Source: an uncultured Victivallis sp. (lineage in GTDB: Bacteria > Verrucomicrobiota > Lentisphaeria > Victivallales > Victivallaceae). From it: a stretch of 64,000 nt of DNA. The DNA lies in the NCBI RefSeq assembly GCF_944391105.1, contig NZ_CALXSK010000011.1, forward strand, positions 1 through 64,000, written 5' to 3'. Below are positions 28,101-35,903 of this stretch, in pieces. How positions within the stretch are numbered: the first letter of the stretch is position 1; each line of letters opens with the position of its first letter. The notes beneath the pieces were generated by a model. It ran no database searches. It had not been told where the DNA came from and worked only from the letters and a program-made list of their open reading frames with translations. The translations under genes and the position numbers were made by a program.

Positions 28101-28309
28101 CCGATCAGAACCACCTTTTCCGCGCCGCCGAGGAGCAGCGGAAACAGCAGCAGCGCCGACAGCAGAAACAGTGCGGCGCCCGTTTTGCGAAAGACGACGG
28201 GAGTGACGGATTTCCGATTCGGTATTTCCTGCCGCTTCAAGTTCCGCCGGAGGATCTCCGCACGAGTTCCGAATGTTCCGCCGATTTTCCGCTGGCCGGG
28301 CTGATTCAT
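25136..28309 (-). CDS. Large secreted protein of unknown function with C-terminal propeller-like repeats
   Basis: A 1057-aa protein from the ATG at 28309 (CGGAG upstream). A hydrophobic segment lies at about 40-62 (ALFLLSALLLFPLLLGG). After it, ERTPVDQLTAALSSDPEIEL followed by LERLEIDAVLREH recalls the CsgG/FlgT-like beginning of some envelope proteins. The middle is helix-rich with tetratricopeptide-like spacing. From about 800 the pattern is a beta propeller (YLEGKRLWCGGRRWLGCFDL, RIFYLCGACNRGNSIPLSLH, LLYFTVDDRNQVLLLALD). I do not recognise the whole. It follows the heparinase-like gene and may belong to the same polysaccharide-handling unit. Confidence 0.6.
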   Translation of the reverse strand: MNQPGQRKIGGTFGTRAEILRRNLKRQEIPNRKSVTPVVFRKTGAALFLLSALLLFPLLLGGAEKVVLIGERTPVDQLTAALSSDPEIELLERLEIDAVLREHHLDALNGAVLQRLFPHADLIALLSASHLELFHAKTGAKLLSRSLDMRQAPRWIAEAAKKRAAPDARILSIAFVDIIDVPSAERDRIAALLLELQERLVNAEKILLLERDHLSAIQEERTLTGEIHPILPSETQIRCEFRQGSDAREITLELRLISADGNELLDRVFPDLRTMEPIAAEICDALHTPSSEVPFSAEAEAKRYFDEYYALLRRSPNLNSNLPPHTRKMRRVITAMRVLDPENPRYRYEEIFFQLGEYARFGLSWQERIAILNRFVRDAEAFLKRYPKWEFPKQKAGFTLHPTGLHSPIFNLFDYEQRVTPSPEEAAELNRLTDEIRAMHLMLDRKHSPGDRESISEQEGAIRYGIDLLPHFDAVKAMRLAWQADLDELALFRKHADKPGKFVRLGEWYFPGPFMQARGIWNRRGAWECARELLNTRLPEMEEAMKALPASKYEAHLAELKFLREYLNSDGSPETFKRIFRARIRHAVEHLNFRPSPRTSYGGLLEAAARDYFGLRESELGGFIMECPWECLKEFGHSLSREDRAIVAVQQSTDEELLQYAPEIRRLAYRGICRNDLGNSLQMLGSSLHQRLETDPLREIAYRTTTGNLLHQHPDQLVWEATLAELNGAFAIRSIPLPGAGWEMGSLFADGKYYTLRQAHGNKAVLYQWDPSTGRAEKLLETELPVSRPHAVLYLEGKRLWCGGRRWLGCFDLESRRWKLFTELPGEEIHALTVTSTRIFYLCGACNRGNSIPLSLHSCDPEGGDRRTIWDARSSRPELKTGATGEVSGFFPGRDGLLYFTVDDRNQVLLLALDPKTESIRRIRRFPSAAGYFLLRRSGDLLLGEDGTYFGSAFYTLPGDDPAAEPLRLLAQHASDKRTARCRIPGYHAIQHPAVLRKNRWLCSAGDFGCWILDLENPEESPLLLLPEVSNVFYDEARDALYYPARRLPRIYEVKFK

Positions 28310-28388
28310 TTTCCGCTCCGTGACTGCTGCTGTTCGAGTTTTTGCTTCAGAGTCTTTCCGGAGATAAGACGTTTTTCTTCCGGAAATC

Positions 28389-30449
28389 TTAGCGTTTTTC
28401 TCCGGCCGGCCGGGCATCTGCCCCGACCTGTTCCGTGGCCGTGTTCAACCGGTCGAGGTCGAGGGTCTGTTCGCGGCCGCGGAAGGTGATGCGGAATTGC
28501 TTCTCCGACAACCGTTTCACCACCGGCAGTTCATCGTTTTGCCGAAGCGGAAACAGCAGCGTCGCAAAACGGAACTCCCGCTTCCCCGCCGCTTTCATCG
28601 TGACGGTCGTCGCCGGGTGCAGCCGCGCTTCATTCCGGCCGACGTACCAGCCCGCCATGCGCGGCTCCGTCTGCTCCGAGGCGGTCGAGACGGTCAGCTC
28701 TTCCGGGAACAGCGGCACGATCAGCACATCGTATTTCCGCCCGAAGTTGGACTTCACCGCCCCCGGAAACTCCGGAACTGCAACGGTTTTCAACGTGTCG
28801 AGGTGAAACAGCAGCTCATAGTCGTGGGCCGCATTGTCCCGTGGCGTCAGGCTGTCGACGACGCAGAAGAAATCGGGTTTGCAGAACCGCACCTCGCGTC
28901 TGTGCACCGCCGGACGATCCTGCCCGAACTCCGCATCGTAACTTCCTCGCGCGTAATCGAATTCCTGCGTAGACACCCAGCCCGCGTCGACCGGCTTTTC
29001 GAGCTTTTTCGGTCCGCGCCGGTTCTGCGGCTTCCCGTCGACCAGGATCGTGTTGTGATCCGCCGCCGAGATTCCGTAACGCCGGGCGGCGGACTCCTCG
29101 TACTGCCCGCCGCCGTCGTCGAAGATCAACTCCTCGTCGCCCAGATAGAGGTTGATGTTGAGTTTGTCCTGATGCTGGTGTCCCATCCCGAGCGACCCGG
29201 CGTCGAAGCAGAGATAGGTCGCCTCCGGCCCCCAGTCGGAACGCATGGCCGCAAATCCCGCCCACGGCAGGAAGCGCGACGCGCTCCCTCCCTGCGGCGG
29301 CACCCCCTCGGCGCGGCGGCTCGCCCCCCACTGAAAATCCCGCCGTTCGGGGAAGAGCCGGGACGCTTTCCCGAGCAGCGCGTCCGTACGCAGCGTGAAA
29401 CAGTCGTTCGTACGCGGCTGCGTGAATCCCGGTGTCGCCAGCGCGAGATACGCCTCCGCCGCCTTTTCGAGCAGCGGCGCGAAGTCCGGCGGCAGCTCCT
29501 CCGTCCGGTGATGCAGCTGCGCGAGCCGGAACATCTGGCTGCCGCAGGTGAAAACCACACTGTGATAGTCGGGCGAAAGTTCGTCGTGCATCCCGTCCGG
29601 CAGGATCTGTCCGCGCAACGCATCAGAGAGGGTCCTGGCCGATTTTCGCCGGAACGCCTCCGCGTCGGAGAACTCCGGAAAGAGCGTGGCGAACGTATAG
29701 ACCCCGTTCATCTCCATCAACAGCCAGTTGCCGCTGGTCGGGTGTTCGAGCAGATGCACGGCCTGTCGGTGCATCGACGCGAGCATCAGGCAGAGATTCT
29801 CATCGGTGAACTCCGGCGAATGGCGGAACCGGTCGAATGCAACCGGCCAGGACCCCATCAGCCGCAATCCCGCTTCAATCGTGCGCCAGGCGCTGCCCGG
29901 AGCATTCCAGTTCGGTGGACAGTCGGTCTGGGCGATCCAGTCGCGGAGCTGGATATTGAATGCGCGCGCGTATTTTTCGTCTCCGGTTGCCGCATAGGCG
30001 TTCGCCATGTCATTCCAGAAGCTGTGACGGTTCAACTGCCACAGCCACTCGTGGTTGACCGGGCCGCGGATCGCGGTCGGATCGAAGAGATACCGGATGC
30101 GCCCCTCCGGAAATGTCCACGGAATGTTGACTTCCATCATTTCGCCGCGAACGGCCCGCTCCGCCCGGTCGGCGTTGTATCCGCGGCCGGTCTCTGCACT
30201 CCCGGGATCCTGCGGCCGTTCCCGGAAATACCGCGCGACGGTTCGGATGAGGGTCTGCGTGTCGCTGTTCCGCAATGCCGCGGCATATTCCGTGCCGAAG
30301 CGGGCGGAGTCGAGATGGCGGAACAGCTCTTCCAGGTGGCTCTGCCGTTTCTCCGCGGTCAGTTCGGGGAGCGGTGACGCGGCGGCCGCCGCCAGCATGC
30401 CGCAACCGGCGGCCGCGGCGATCAGACGGGACTTGTTGAGTTTCGACAT
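28389..30449 (-). CDS. Heparinase II/III-like polysaccharide lyase
   Basis: A 686-aa protein. A signal peptide spans about 1-25 (LIAAAAGCGMLAAAAA). An N-terminal alpha-toroid follows (NHEWLWQLNRHSFWNDMANA, PNWNAPGSAWRTIEAGLRLM, TSGNWLLMEMNGVY), and then the beta-sandwich heparinase II/III domain (DAGSLGMGHQHQDKLNINLY, YGISAADHNTILVDG). The histidines in GMGHQHQDK and the SPDYHSV tyrosine/histidine pair are the usual lyase residues. It should cleave uronate-containing polymers (heparin, alginate or pectin-like) in the periplasm or outside. The start overlaps nothing; MetW lies 35 bp upstream. Confidence 0.82.
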   Translation of the reverse strand: MSKLNKSRLIAAAAGCGMLAAAAASPLPELTAEKRQSHLEELFRHLDSARFGTEYAAALRNSDTQTLIRTVARYFRERPQDPGSAETGRGYNADRAERAVRGEMMEVNIPWTFPEGRIRYLFDPTAIRGPVNHEWLWQLNRHSFWNDMANAYAATGDEKYARAFNIQLRDWIAQTDCPPNWNAPGSAWRTIEAGLRLMGSWPVAFDRFRHSPEFTDENLCLMLASMHRQAVHLLEHPTSGNWLLMEMNGVYTFATLFPEFSDAEAFRRKSARTLSDALRGQILPDGMHDELSPDYHSVVFTCGSQMFRLAQLHHRTEELPPDFAPLLEKAAEAYLALATPGFTQPRTNDCFTLRTDALLGKASRLFPERRDFQWGASRRAEGVPPQGGSASRFLPWAGFAAMRSDWGPEATYLCFDAGSLGMGHQHQDKLNINLYLGDEELIFDDGGGQYEESAARRYGISAADHNTILVDGKPQNRRGPKKLEKPVDAGWVSTQEFDYARGSYDAEFGQDRPAVHRREVRFCKPDFFCVVDSLTPRDNAAHDYELLFHLDTLKTVAVPEFPGAVKSNFGRKYDVLIVPLFPEELTVSTASEQTEPRMAGWYVGRNEARLHPATTVTMKAAGKREFRFATLLFPLRQNDELPVVKRLSEKQFRITFRGREQTLDLDRLNTATEQVGADARPAGEKR

Positions 30450-30484
30450 GGTTTCTCCAATCGTGTTTGGCGACGGTGACGGAA

Positions 30485-31102
30485 TTACTCTTTTTCAAGC
30501 AGAAACACGCAGCCGACCGCAAAGAGATTCGGCCAGTGGCGGGTCAGCAGCGGGAAGGAGTGTCCGATCGGAATTTCCTGAATCACCTTGATTCCCAGAT
30601 GTCTGCACAACCGTCTGAAATCCTTGATCGTTCCGAGGTGGATGTTCGGTGTGTTGTACCACTGGTACGGAATCTCCTTCGTGCGCGGCATCGCCCCGGT
30701 CAGCATGAGCTGCATCCGGCAGGAGAAGTAGCCGAAGTTGATGAAACTCACCGCCGCGAGTTTTCCGACCCGGACGATCTTCCGCATCAGCTGGTCGGGA
30801 CGGCGCATCTGCTGGATCGTCTGGCTCAGAATCACGAGGTCGAACGAATTGTCTTCGGCAAAATCCAGTTCCGCATCGAGATCGCTCTGCACGACCGGCA
30901 CACCGTTGGCGATGCACTCCGCGATGAGATCCTGATCGATCTCCATGCCGAGGACTTTCGCGCCGCGTTCGTGTTTGAGCATCTTGAGAAAACTGCCGTC
31001 CCCGCAGCCGAGATCGAGCACCCTGTGTCCGGGATCGACCAGTTCCGCAATGACCGCGAGGTCGGGGCGGTTTCTGAGTTCGGAGTGAAAATGCTTAGCC
31101 AC
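30485..31102 (-). CDS. metW: Methionine biosynthesis protein MetW
   Basis: A 205-aa class I SAM-dependent methyltransferase fold: RVLDLGCGDGSFLKML binds SAM. Next come DLDAELDFAEDNSFDLVILS and QTIQQMRRPDQLMRKIVRVG, the MetW pattern. Its start overlaps the metX stop by 8 bp. MetW works with MetX in homoserine acylation, as the neighbouring gene shows, though its exact biochemical action is little known. Confidence 0.92.
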   Translation of the reverse strand: MAKHFHSELRNRPDLAVIAELVDPGHRVLDLGCGDGSFLKMLKHERGAKVLGMEIDQDLIAECIANGVPVVQSDLDAELDFAEDNSFDLVILSQTIQQMRRPDQLMRKIVRVGKLAAVSFINFGYFSCRMQLMLTGAMPRTKEIPYQWYNTPNIHLGTIKDFRRLCRHLGIKVIQEIPIGHSFPLLTRHWPNLFAVGCVFLLEKE

Positions 31103-32240
31103 GGCGCGCCTCCTGACAGTTTCTCAGAAAATCACGGACCATCCGGCCGAGCGCATCGACCTCCAGCAGGAACGCGTCGTGTCCGTAACCGGATTTGATT
31201 TCGCAGAATGAGACGTTCAGCCGGTTTTTCAGCAGTGCATGCACGATTTTGCGCGATTCCGCCGTCGGAAACAGCCAGTCGCTCGAAAACGAGATGACCA
31301 GAAACGCCGCTTTCGCTTTCGAGAACGTTTTGGCCAGATCCCCGCCGCTGCGGTTGGCCATATCGAAATAATCCATCGCACGCGTGATGTAAAAATAGCT
31401 GTTCGCATCGAAGAGTTCGACGAACCGCCGCCCCTGATGCTCCAGGTAACTCTCCACCGCGAAGTCGCGCTGGAAATCGAAGCTGTAACTGTCGGCATCC
31501 TGAAGCTCTCTGCCGAACTTGCGGCTCATCGATTCATCCGAGAGATAGGTGATGTGCGCGAGCATGCGCGCGGTCGCAAGTCCCCCCTCCGGCACCCGGT
31601 CGGGCGAGTAGTTCCCCTCGTTCCAGCGCGGATCGTTCTTGATCGCCTCGCGGCCGACCCAGTCGAACGCGATGCTCTGCGGGGAGAGCTGCGACGTCGT
31701 CGCAATCGGAATGACGCCGTCAACCATATCCGGATAGTTGATCGCCCATTCGAGCGCCTGCATCCCCCCCATTGAGCCGCCGACGACCGCAAGCAGCCGC
31801 TTGATGCCGAGATGTTCGACGAGCTGCTTCTGCGCGCGAACCATGTCCCGGATCGTGATGACCGGGAACGTGAGATTGTAGGGATTCCCCGTGTCCGGAT
31901 CGATCGAACGCGGCCCGGTCGACCCGGCGCAGCTGCCGATGACATTGCTGCAGATCACGAAATAGCGGTTTGTATCGATCGCCTTGCCGGGGCCGACCAT
32001 CTCATCCCACCAGCCCGGTTTTGGGTCCTCCGGCGTGTAGCGTCCGCAGACGTGCGCATTTCCGGAGAGGGCGTGCGTAATCAGAACCGCATTGTCCGCT
32101 TCCGGAGTCAGCGTCCCGACAATTTCATAACGAATGTTCACCTGCTTGAGCACCCGTCCGCAGTCGAGCGGCAGCGGCTCCTTCAGTTGAAAATTCAATG
32201 GTACAGTGATCAGCACCTTGATGCGCTCCTTCCCGGACAT
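31095..32240 (-). CDS. metX: Homoserine O-acyltransferase
   Basis: A 381-aa alpha/beta hydrolase. The catalytic serine is S156 in GGSMGGMQ, the His lies in YGHDAFLLE near the C-terminus, and the Asp lies in SSDWLFPT. It acylates homoserine (acetyl or succinyl) in the first committed step of methionine synthesis. The ATG at 32240 has no ribosome site and lies about 10 nt after a predicted transcription start, so the message may be nearly leaderless. The much longer upstream frame is non-coding. Confidence 0.93.
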   Translation of the reverse strand: MSGKERIKVLITVPLNFQLKEPLPLDCGRVLKQVNIRYEIVGTLTPEADNAVLITHALSGNAHVCGRYTPEDPKPGWWDEMVGPGKAIDTNRYFVICSNVIGSCAGSTGPRSIDPDTGNPYNLTFPVITIRDMVRAQKQLVEHLGIKRLLAVVGGSMGGMQALEWAINYPDMVDGVIPIATTSQLSPQSIAFDWVGREAIKNDPRWNEGNYSPDRVPEGGLATARMLAHITYLSDESMSRKFGRELQDADSYSFDFQRDFAVESYLEHQGRRFVELFDANSYFYITRAMDYFDMANRSGGDLAKTFSKAKAAFLVISFSSDWLFPTAESRKIVHALLKNRLNVSFCEIKSGYGHDAFLLEVDALGRMVRDFLRNCQEARRG

Positions 32241-32256
32241 AATTGTCAAATTATGT

Positions 32257-32285
32257 AATATACACGTCCGGAACGCAGAATGCAA
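32257..32285 (-). promoter_or_regulatory. metX promoter, very short leader
   Basis: On the minus strand TTGCAT (32280-32285), 17 bp, TATATT (32257-32262). Start of transcription would be near 32250, giving a 5' leader of only about 10 nt before the ATG. Confidence 0.55.
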
Positions 32286-32304
32286 GTTCGGCCCCCCTCC
32301 GGCC

Positions 32305-32811
32305 TCAGTCGATCGCGGCGATGTACGGCAGATTGCGGTAGCGTTCGTCCGCGTCGAGCCCGTAGCCGACAAGGTAACGCTGCGGGCAGAGAAAACCGGC
32401 CCAGTCGGCGTGTGCGAGCCCGTTCGGGCGCGGGATCTCCTTCTCCACCATGACGGCGGTGCGGACGCCGGAGGCACCGAGCGCACGGAGTTTTTCGCTC
32501 ACATGCTTCAGTGTCGTGCCGGTGTCGAGCACTTCGTCGAGGAGCAGAATCTCCCGTCCTTTCGGATCGAGTTTCAGCGTCGAGCGGAAGTCGAGACTCC
32601 CGGTGCTCGTCCGGTTCGCGTAGCTCGCGACCCCGATCGAGTCGAGCCAGATCGGCAGCGCGATCGCGCGCGACAGATCCGCGGCGAAACAGATTCCGCC
32701 GTTCATCAGCGCGATGACGGTCAGCGGTCTGTCGCGGTAGAATTCGGTGATCTCGTTCCCCATCGCGGCGATTCGTTCGGCGATGCGGTCGGTCGAAAAA
32801 AGAATATCCAT
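32305..32811 (-). CDS. hpt: Hypoxanthine phosphoribosyltransferase
   Basis: A 168-aa protein from the ATG at 32811 (GGGAGA upstream). The PRPP-binding signature is ILLLDEVLDTGTT (88-100), with the acidic pair D92-E93. It salvages hypoxanthine or guanine with PRPP to nucleotides in the cytoplasm. It is preceded by the beta-helix gene (19 bp) and followed by the metX promoter. The mixed operon is odd, as these genes share no pathway. Confidence 0.92.
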   Translation of the reverse strand: MDILFSTDRIAERIAAMGNEITEFYRDRPLTVIALMNGGICFAADLSRAIALPIWLDSIGVASYANRTSTGSLDFRSTLKLDPKGREILLLDEVLDTGTTLKHVSEKLRALGASGVRTAVMVEKEIPRPNGLAHADWAGFLCPQRYLVGYGLDADERYRNLPYIAAID

Positions 32812-32830
32812 GTGCGTCGGTTCTCCCGGA

Positions 32831-35152
32831 TTATTTCTGTGGTATGACGACATTGCCCGCCGCAACGATGTTTTCCACCGATTCCGGGTCGTAGAATACG
32901 CCGGGGTTCGGCACGTTCGGTGAGGCGATGTAGCGGTTGTTCACGATCTTCACATCCGACGCGCTTGTGACGAAGAACGCCGCCCGGTAGGGGAGGGGAT
33001 CGCGCCGCGGCGTCGGATTCTCGAACGTGTTGCCGCGGAATGTGACGTTCCCGGCCGAGCTGATGAATGCCACGAGCCCGAAGCTGTTCCGGAAACGGTT
33101 GTTTTCAAACAGAATGTTCGAGAGAATCGGGTAGCGCGTCCGCTCGGTCGACGGATCGGTCTTCATGTAGACCCCCATGTAGATGTCGCGCGCCTTGCCG
33201 TCGTTGGCGACGTCGCGCGGGTTCACGCTGTCGAACGTGTTGTTGCGCACGACGATGTTGTCCGCGCCGTAACCCTCGCTCCAGACGTTGAAGGTGTAGC
33301 CGGTTTCGATCTTGATCGCGCCCATTTCGTTGTGGCGGAAACGGTTGTTTTCCAGCGTGATGTCCCGTCCGAGCAGCAGGATGCCGCGCGCGCGGTTGTC
33401 GTGGAAGAAGCAGTTCCGCACGATGATGTTGCGTGTATCGTAATTCCAGTTGAAGAGGATGAAGCCGTCGTCGATCGGTTCCGGTACCGGATCGCGGAAC
33501 GTGATTTCGTGGATTCCCTTTCCGTTGTCGATCGTCCGGGTCGAAACCACGGTGGAACGGAATCCCGACGGAGAGTAGTCGCCATGACGCAGTTCGACCG
33601 GCGTGCCGGGCGGATAGGTTTCGATCGCGCGCATGTTTCGGGTGCGGACCGAATGCGTTCCGGATTTTTCCGCATAGCCGGAACAGTCGTGTGCATTCAG
33701 GCAGTCGTCCGCGCCGAGGCTGAATTCGCACTCCTCCATGCGGAAGAATCCGCGTGACCGCGCGATGTGGCAGTGGTCGGCCGTGCAGGTGATGATCCGG
33801 CGCGGAATTCCCTTCGGCGCGACGATGTTGACCCGCCGGAACTCCCAGAACTGCTGCGTGCCGCTGACCACAAACGCATGTCCCGCGCAGGAGAAGATGT
33901 TGACGTCCTCGATCGTGAGGTGACGGTTGTCGGAGAGCACGAATCCGTTCATGTCGTAATAGTAGTGCTGCATCCGGAAGAGCTGTCCAGGCTGGAAACA
34001 ACTCAGATCCTTCGCGTGAACCCGCAGAAGATTTCCGGAGAGCCACTCGGTTTCCGGACGGTTCTGTCCTGCGAAGAACTCGAATCCGCGGTCGAATCCG
34101 CCTTCGATTCCGACCGATTTCGTCGCGGGATCGTAGCTGCTCACGATCGCAACGCGCACATCCCGGCGCGGAAACGTTTCGTACTCGACGAACTTGAAGT
34201 CGACACTCTCCGGCGTGACCGCCGCGACCTCGACGAGACTGGCGAGCGGATCTTTTTCCCACTCCCAGTCCATGTTGAAGTTGCGCAACACAAGCCGTTC
34301 ACACTGTTCCACGAGAAAGTTCGGCTGCCGCTTCTTGAGCCAGACGAATGTCGCACCGCCGCCGTCGAATACAAAGTCGCGCATCTCGCGGAAGCGGAGC
34401 GAAACATCTGAAGTCATGCGGTAAACCCCCGGTGCAATCGTGAGACGGGCCGCGCCGGTCCGGCGGCAGTGTTCAAGTGCGCGGTTCAGCGCCGGGATAT
34501 TGTCTGGATTTTCCGGCGAAACGCCGAATTCCGCCGCATCGACGACCGTACCGCCGGAATTGCGCGGCGGATCGATCGTGAATTCCTTCGCCCCGGTCGG
34601 CAGTTCCCCGAGACTGCCGGTGAACGGTTTCGCGTCCGGCGTCGCCGCCAGATAGACTTCTCCGGTTCCTTCTGCAAGCGTAAAATCCATGATCTCCCCC
34701 TTGAGTTTGCGGAATGTGTGAATTTGAAACGAGTAGTCGTCCGCCCGGCTTCCCGTGCGGAATTTGATCTTGACCTGCCGGAATTCACCCGCGCCCCCTT
34801 CGTTCCGGCGCATGGTGTCGAGTGACGAGTCCGGACGCGAGAACGGCCGGCAGAGAAAGTGGAGAAATTTCTTCTCCATATCAGGCGAATCGATCCGGTA
34901 TCGAAACGTCACAACGTAGTCGCTTCCCGGCTTCAGTACCCCCGGCCGCGTGCGGAGCACGGGTGTCCACGTTTCATCGCGCCCGGTCGTGTCGATCCGC
35001 AGGAGTTCGCCATTTTCGCTCACGCTTCCGACACTCTCGCCGAGCGCGAAACGGGACGGGTCGCGAAAGCCCTGAAGGATCGTCGCCGGCTCTTCCTCCG
35101 AAGCGGTCAGCGCGACGGCGGCAAACAGAAGCAACGCGATTTTTGCAATCAT
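32831..35152 (-). CDS. Secreted right-handed beta-helix glycosidase, GH110-like
   Basis: A 773-aa protein from the ATG at 35152, with a signal peptide (MIAKIALLLFAAVALTASEE). The N-terminal carbohydrate-binding-like domain is followed by a beta helix with many N-N-x-F/I turns (ITLENNRFRHNEMGAIKIET, NIVVRNNTFDSV, ILFENNRFRNSFG). ADHCHIARSRGFFRMEECEF followed by GADDCLNAHD resembles the active region of GH110 alpha-1,3-galactosidases. Pectate-lyase-like folds are the alternative. It should be exported. The upstream divergent gene is a flavodoxin. Confidence 0.7.
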   Translation of the reverse strand: MIAKIALLLFAAVALTASEEEPATILQGFRDPSRFALGESVGSVSENGELLRIDTTGRDETWTPVLRTRPGVLKPGSDYVVTFRYRIDSPDMEKKFLHFLCRPFSRPDSSLDTMRRNEGGAGEFRQVKIKFRTGSRADDYSFQIHTFRKLKGEIMDFTLAEGTGEVYLAATPDAKPFTGSLGELPTGAKEFTIDPPRNSGGTVVDAAEFGVSPENPDNIPALNRALEHCRRTGAARLTIAPGVYRMTSDVSLRFREMRDFVFDGGGATFVWLKKRQPNFLVEQCERLVLRNFNMDWEWEKDPLASLVEVAAVTPESVDFKFVEYETFPRRDVRVAIVSSYDPATKSVGIEGGFDRGFEFFAGQNRPETEWLSGNLLRVHAKDLSCFQPGQLFRMQHYYYDMNGFVLSDNRHLTIEDVNIFSCAGHAFVVSGTQQFWEFRRVNIVAPKGIPRRIITCTADHCHIARSRGFFRMEECEFSLGADDCLNAHDCSGYAEKSGTHSVRTRNMRAIETYPPGTPVELRHGDYSPSGFRSTVVSTRTIDNGKGIHEITFRDPVPEPIDDGFILFNWNYDTRNIIVRNCFFHDNRARGILLLGRDITLENNRFRHNEMGAIKIETGYTFNVWSEGYGADNIVVRNNTFDSVNPRDVANDGKARDIYMGVYMKTDPSTERTRYPILSNILFENNRFRNSFGLVAFISSAGNVTFRGNTFENPTPRRDPLPYRAAFFVTSASDVKIVNNRYIASPNVPNPGVFYDPESVENIVAAGNVVIPQK

Positions 35153-35241
35153 AACGACGACCTCTTCCGATTGTTTTACGGTTAAGATAGCCGCTTCCGG
35201 AAAAAATGCGAGTGTTTTTTTCAAAAAGCCGGTCCTTTTTC

Positions 35242-35270
35242 TTGAAACTTAGGAACTCCTGAATTATATT
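35242..35270 (+). promoter_or_regulatory. Promoter for the flavodoxin gene
   Basis: TTGAAA (35242-35247), 17 bp, TATATT (35265-35270). The next start codon is 56 bp downstream of the -10 box. Confidence 0.7.
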
Positions 35271-35325
35271 GCTCTTTACTGGCGGGGGACCGTTCCCGGA
35301 AGAGGAAGTGGAAAGGAGAACAATC

Positions 35326-35826
35326 ATGAAGGCGTTGGTGGTCTATTCATCGAAAACCGGAAACACGGAAGCGATTGCGGAGGTCGCGGCCGAGGCGTTC
35401 GGGCGCGATACGGTTCTTTCTCCGATCGCCGAAGCGCCGGACTACCATGAATTTGACCTCATCGCGGTCGGATTCTGGATCGACAAAGGCCATCCGAATC
35501 ATGAGATCCAGAAATATATCCGGAGATTGAAGGGGAAGAAGGTTGTACTTTTCTTCACCCTCGGCGCGAATCCCGATTCCGATCATGCGCAGGAGTGCCT
35601 GAGAAACGCGGAGGCGATGTTCGCCGGAAATGAGATCGTCGGCCACTTCATCTGCCAGGGGAAGATCGATCCCGCAAACATCAAATGGATGCGCCAGATG
35701 GTCGCCGGCGGCCCGCGCATCTCCGCCGGAGACGCCCGCTGGGGGCAGGCCGCGGAACATCCCGGCCCCGACGACCTCGTCCGGGCGCGGGAGGTGTTTT
35801 GCGAGATTTTCCTGCGATTGCAGTGA
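35326..35826 (+). CDS. Flavodoxin-family protein (BilS-like)
   Basis: A 166-aa protein from the ATG at 35326, with GAAAGGAG upstream. The FMN phosphate loop is SSKTGNT at 8-14. The rest has the flavodoxin alternation (DLIAVGFWIDKG, KKVVLFFTLGANPDS), with length and ending like the short BilS-type flavodoxins. It should carry electrons in the cytoplasm. BilS proteins usually sit next to a bilirubin reductase gene, which is not present here, so a general redox role is also possible. Confidence 0.8.
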   Translation: MKALVVYSSKTGNTEAIAEVAAEAFGRDTVLSPIAEAPDYHEFDLIAVGFWIDKGHPNHEIQKYIRRLKGKKVVLFFTLGANPDSDHAQECLRNAEAMFAGNEIVGHFICQGKIDPANIKWMRQMVAGGPRISAGDARWGQAAEHPGPDDLVRAREVFCEIFLRLQ

Positions 35827-35836
35827 GTTGTGCTGC

Positions 35837-35878
35837 AAAAAAACGCCGCGGTCTCTTTGGGAAACCGCGGCGTTCCGC
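35837..35878. terminator. Bidirectional intrinsic terminator
   Basis: AACGCCGCGGT (35842-35852) and ACCGCGGCGTT (35864-35874) form a perfect 11-bp stem with an 11-nt loop. The A-run before it (35837-35843) serves as the T-tract for the leftward PNPase transcript. The rightward side has only a short T-tract. Confidence 0.85.
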
Positions 35879-35903
35879 CTTTTCTGAAAACGGGTGAATG
35901 CGA

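Noticed and set aside
28497..30377. 626-aa plus-strand open frame
   Set aside because: Antisense to the heparinase-like gene, with no motif or start signal.
35326..35826. A full bilirubin-reductase (Bil) operon
   Set aside because: Only the flavodoxin-like gene is present; no reductase or regulator of that system is next to it.
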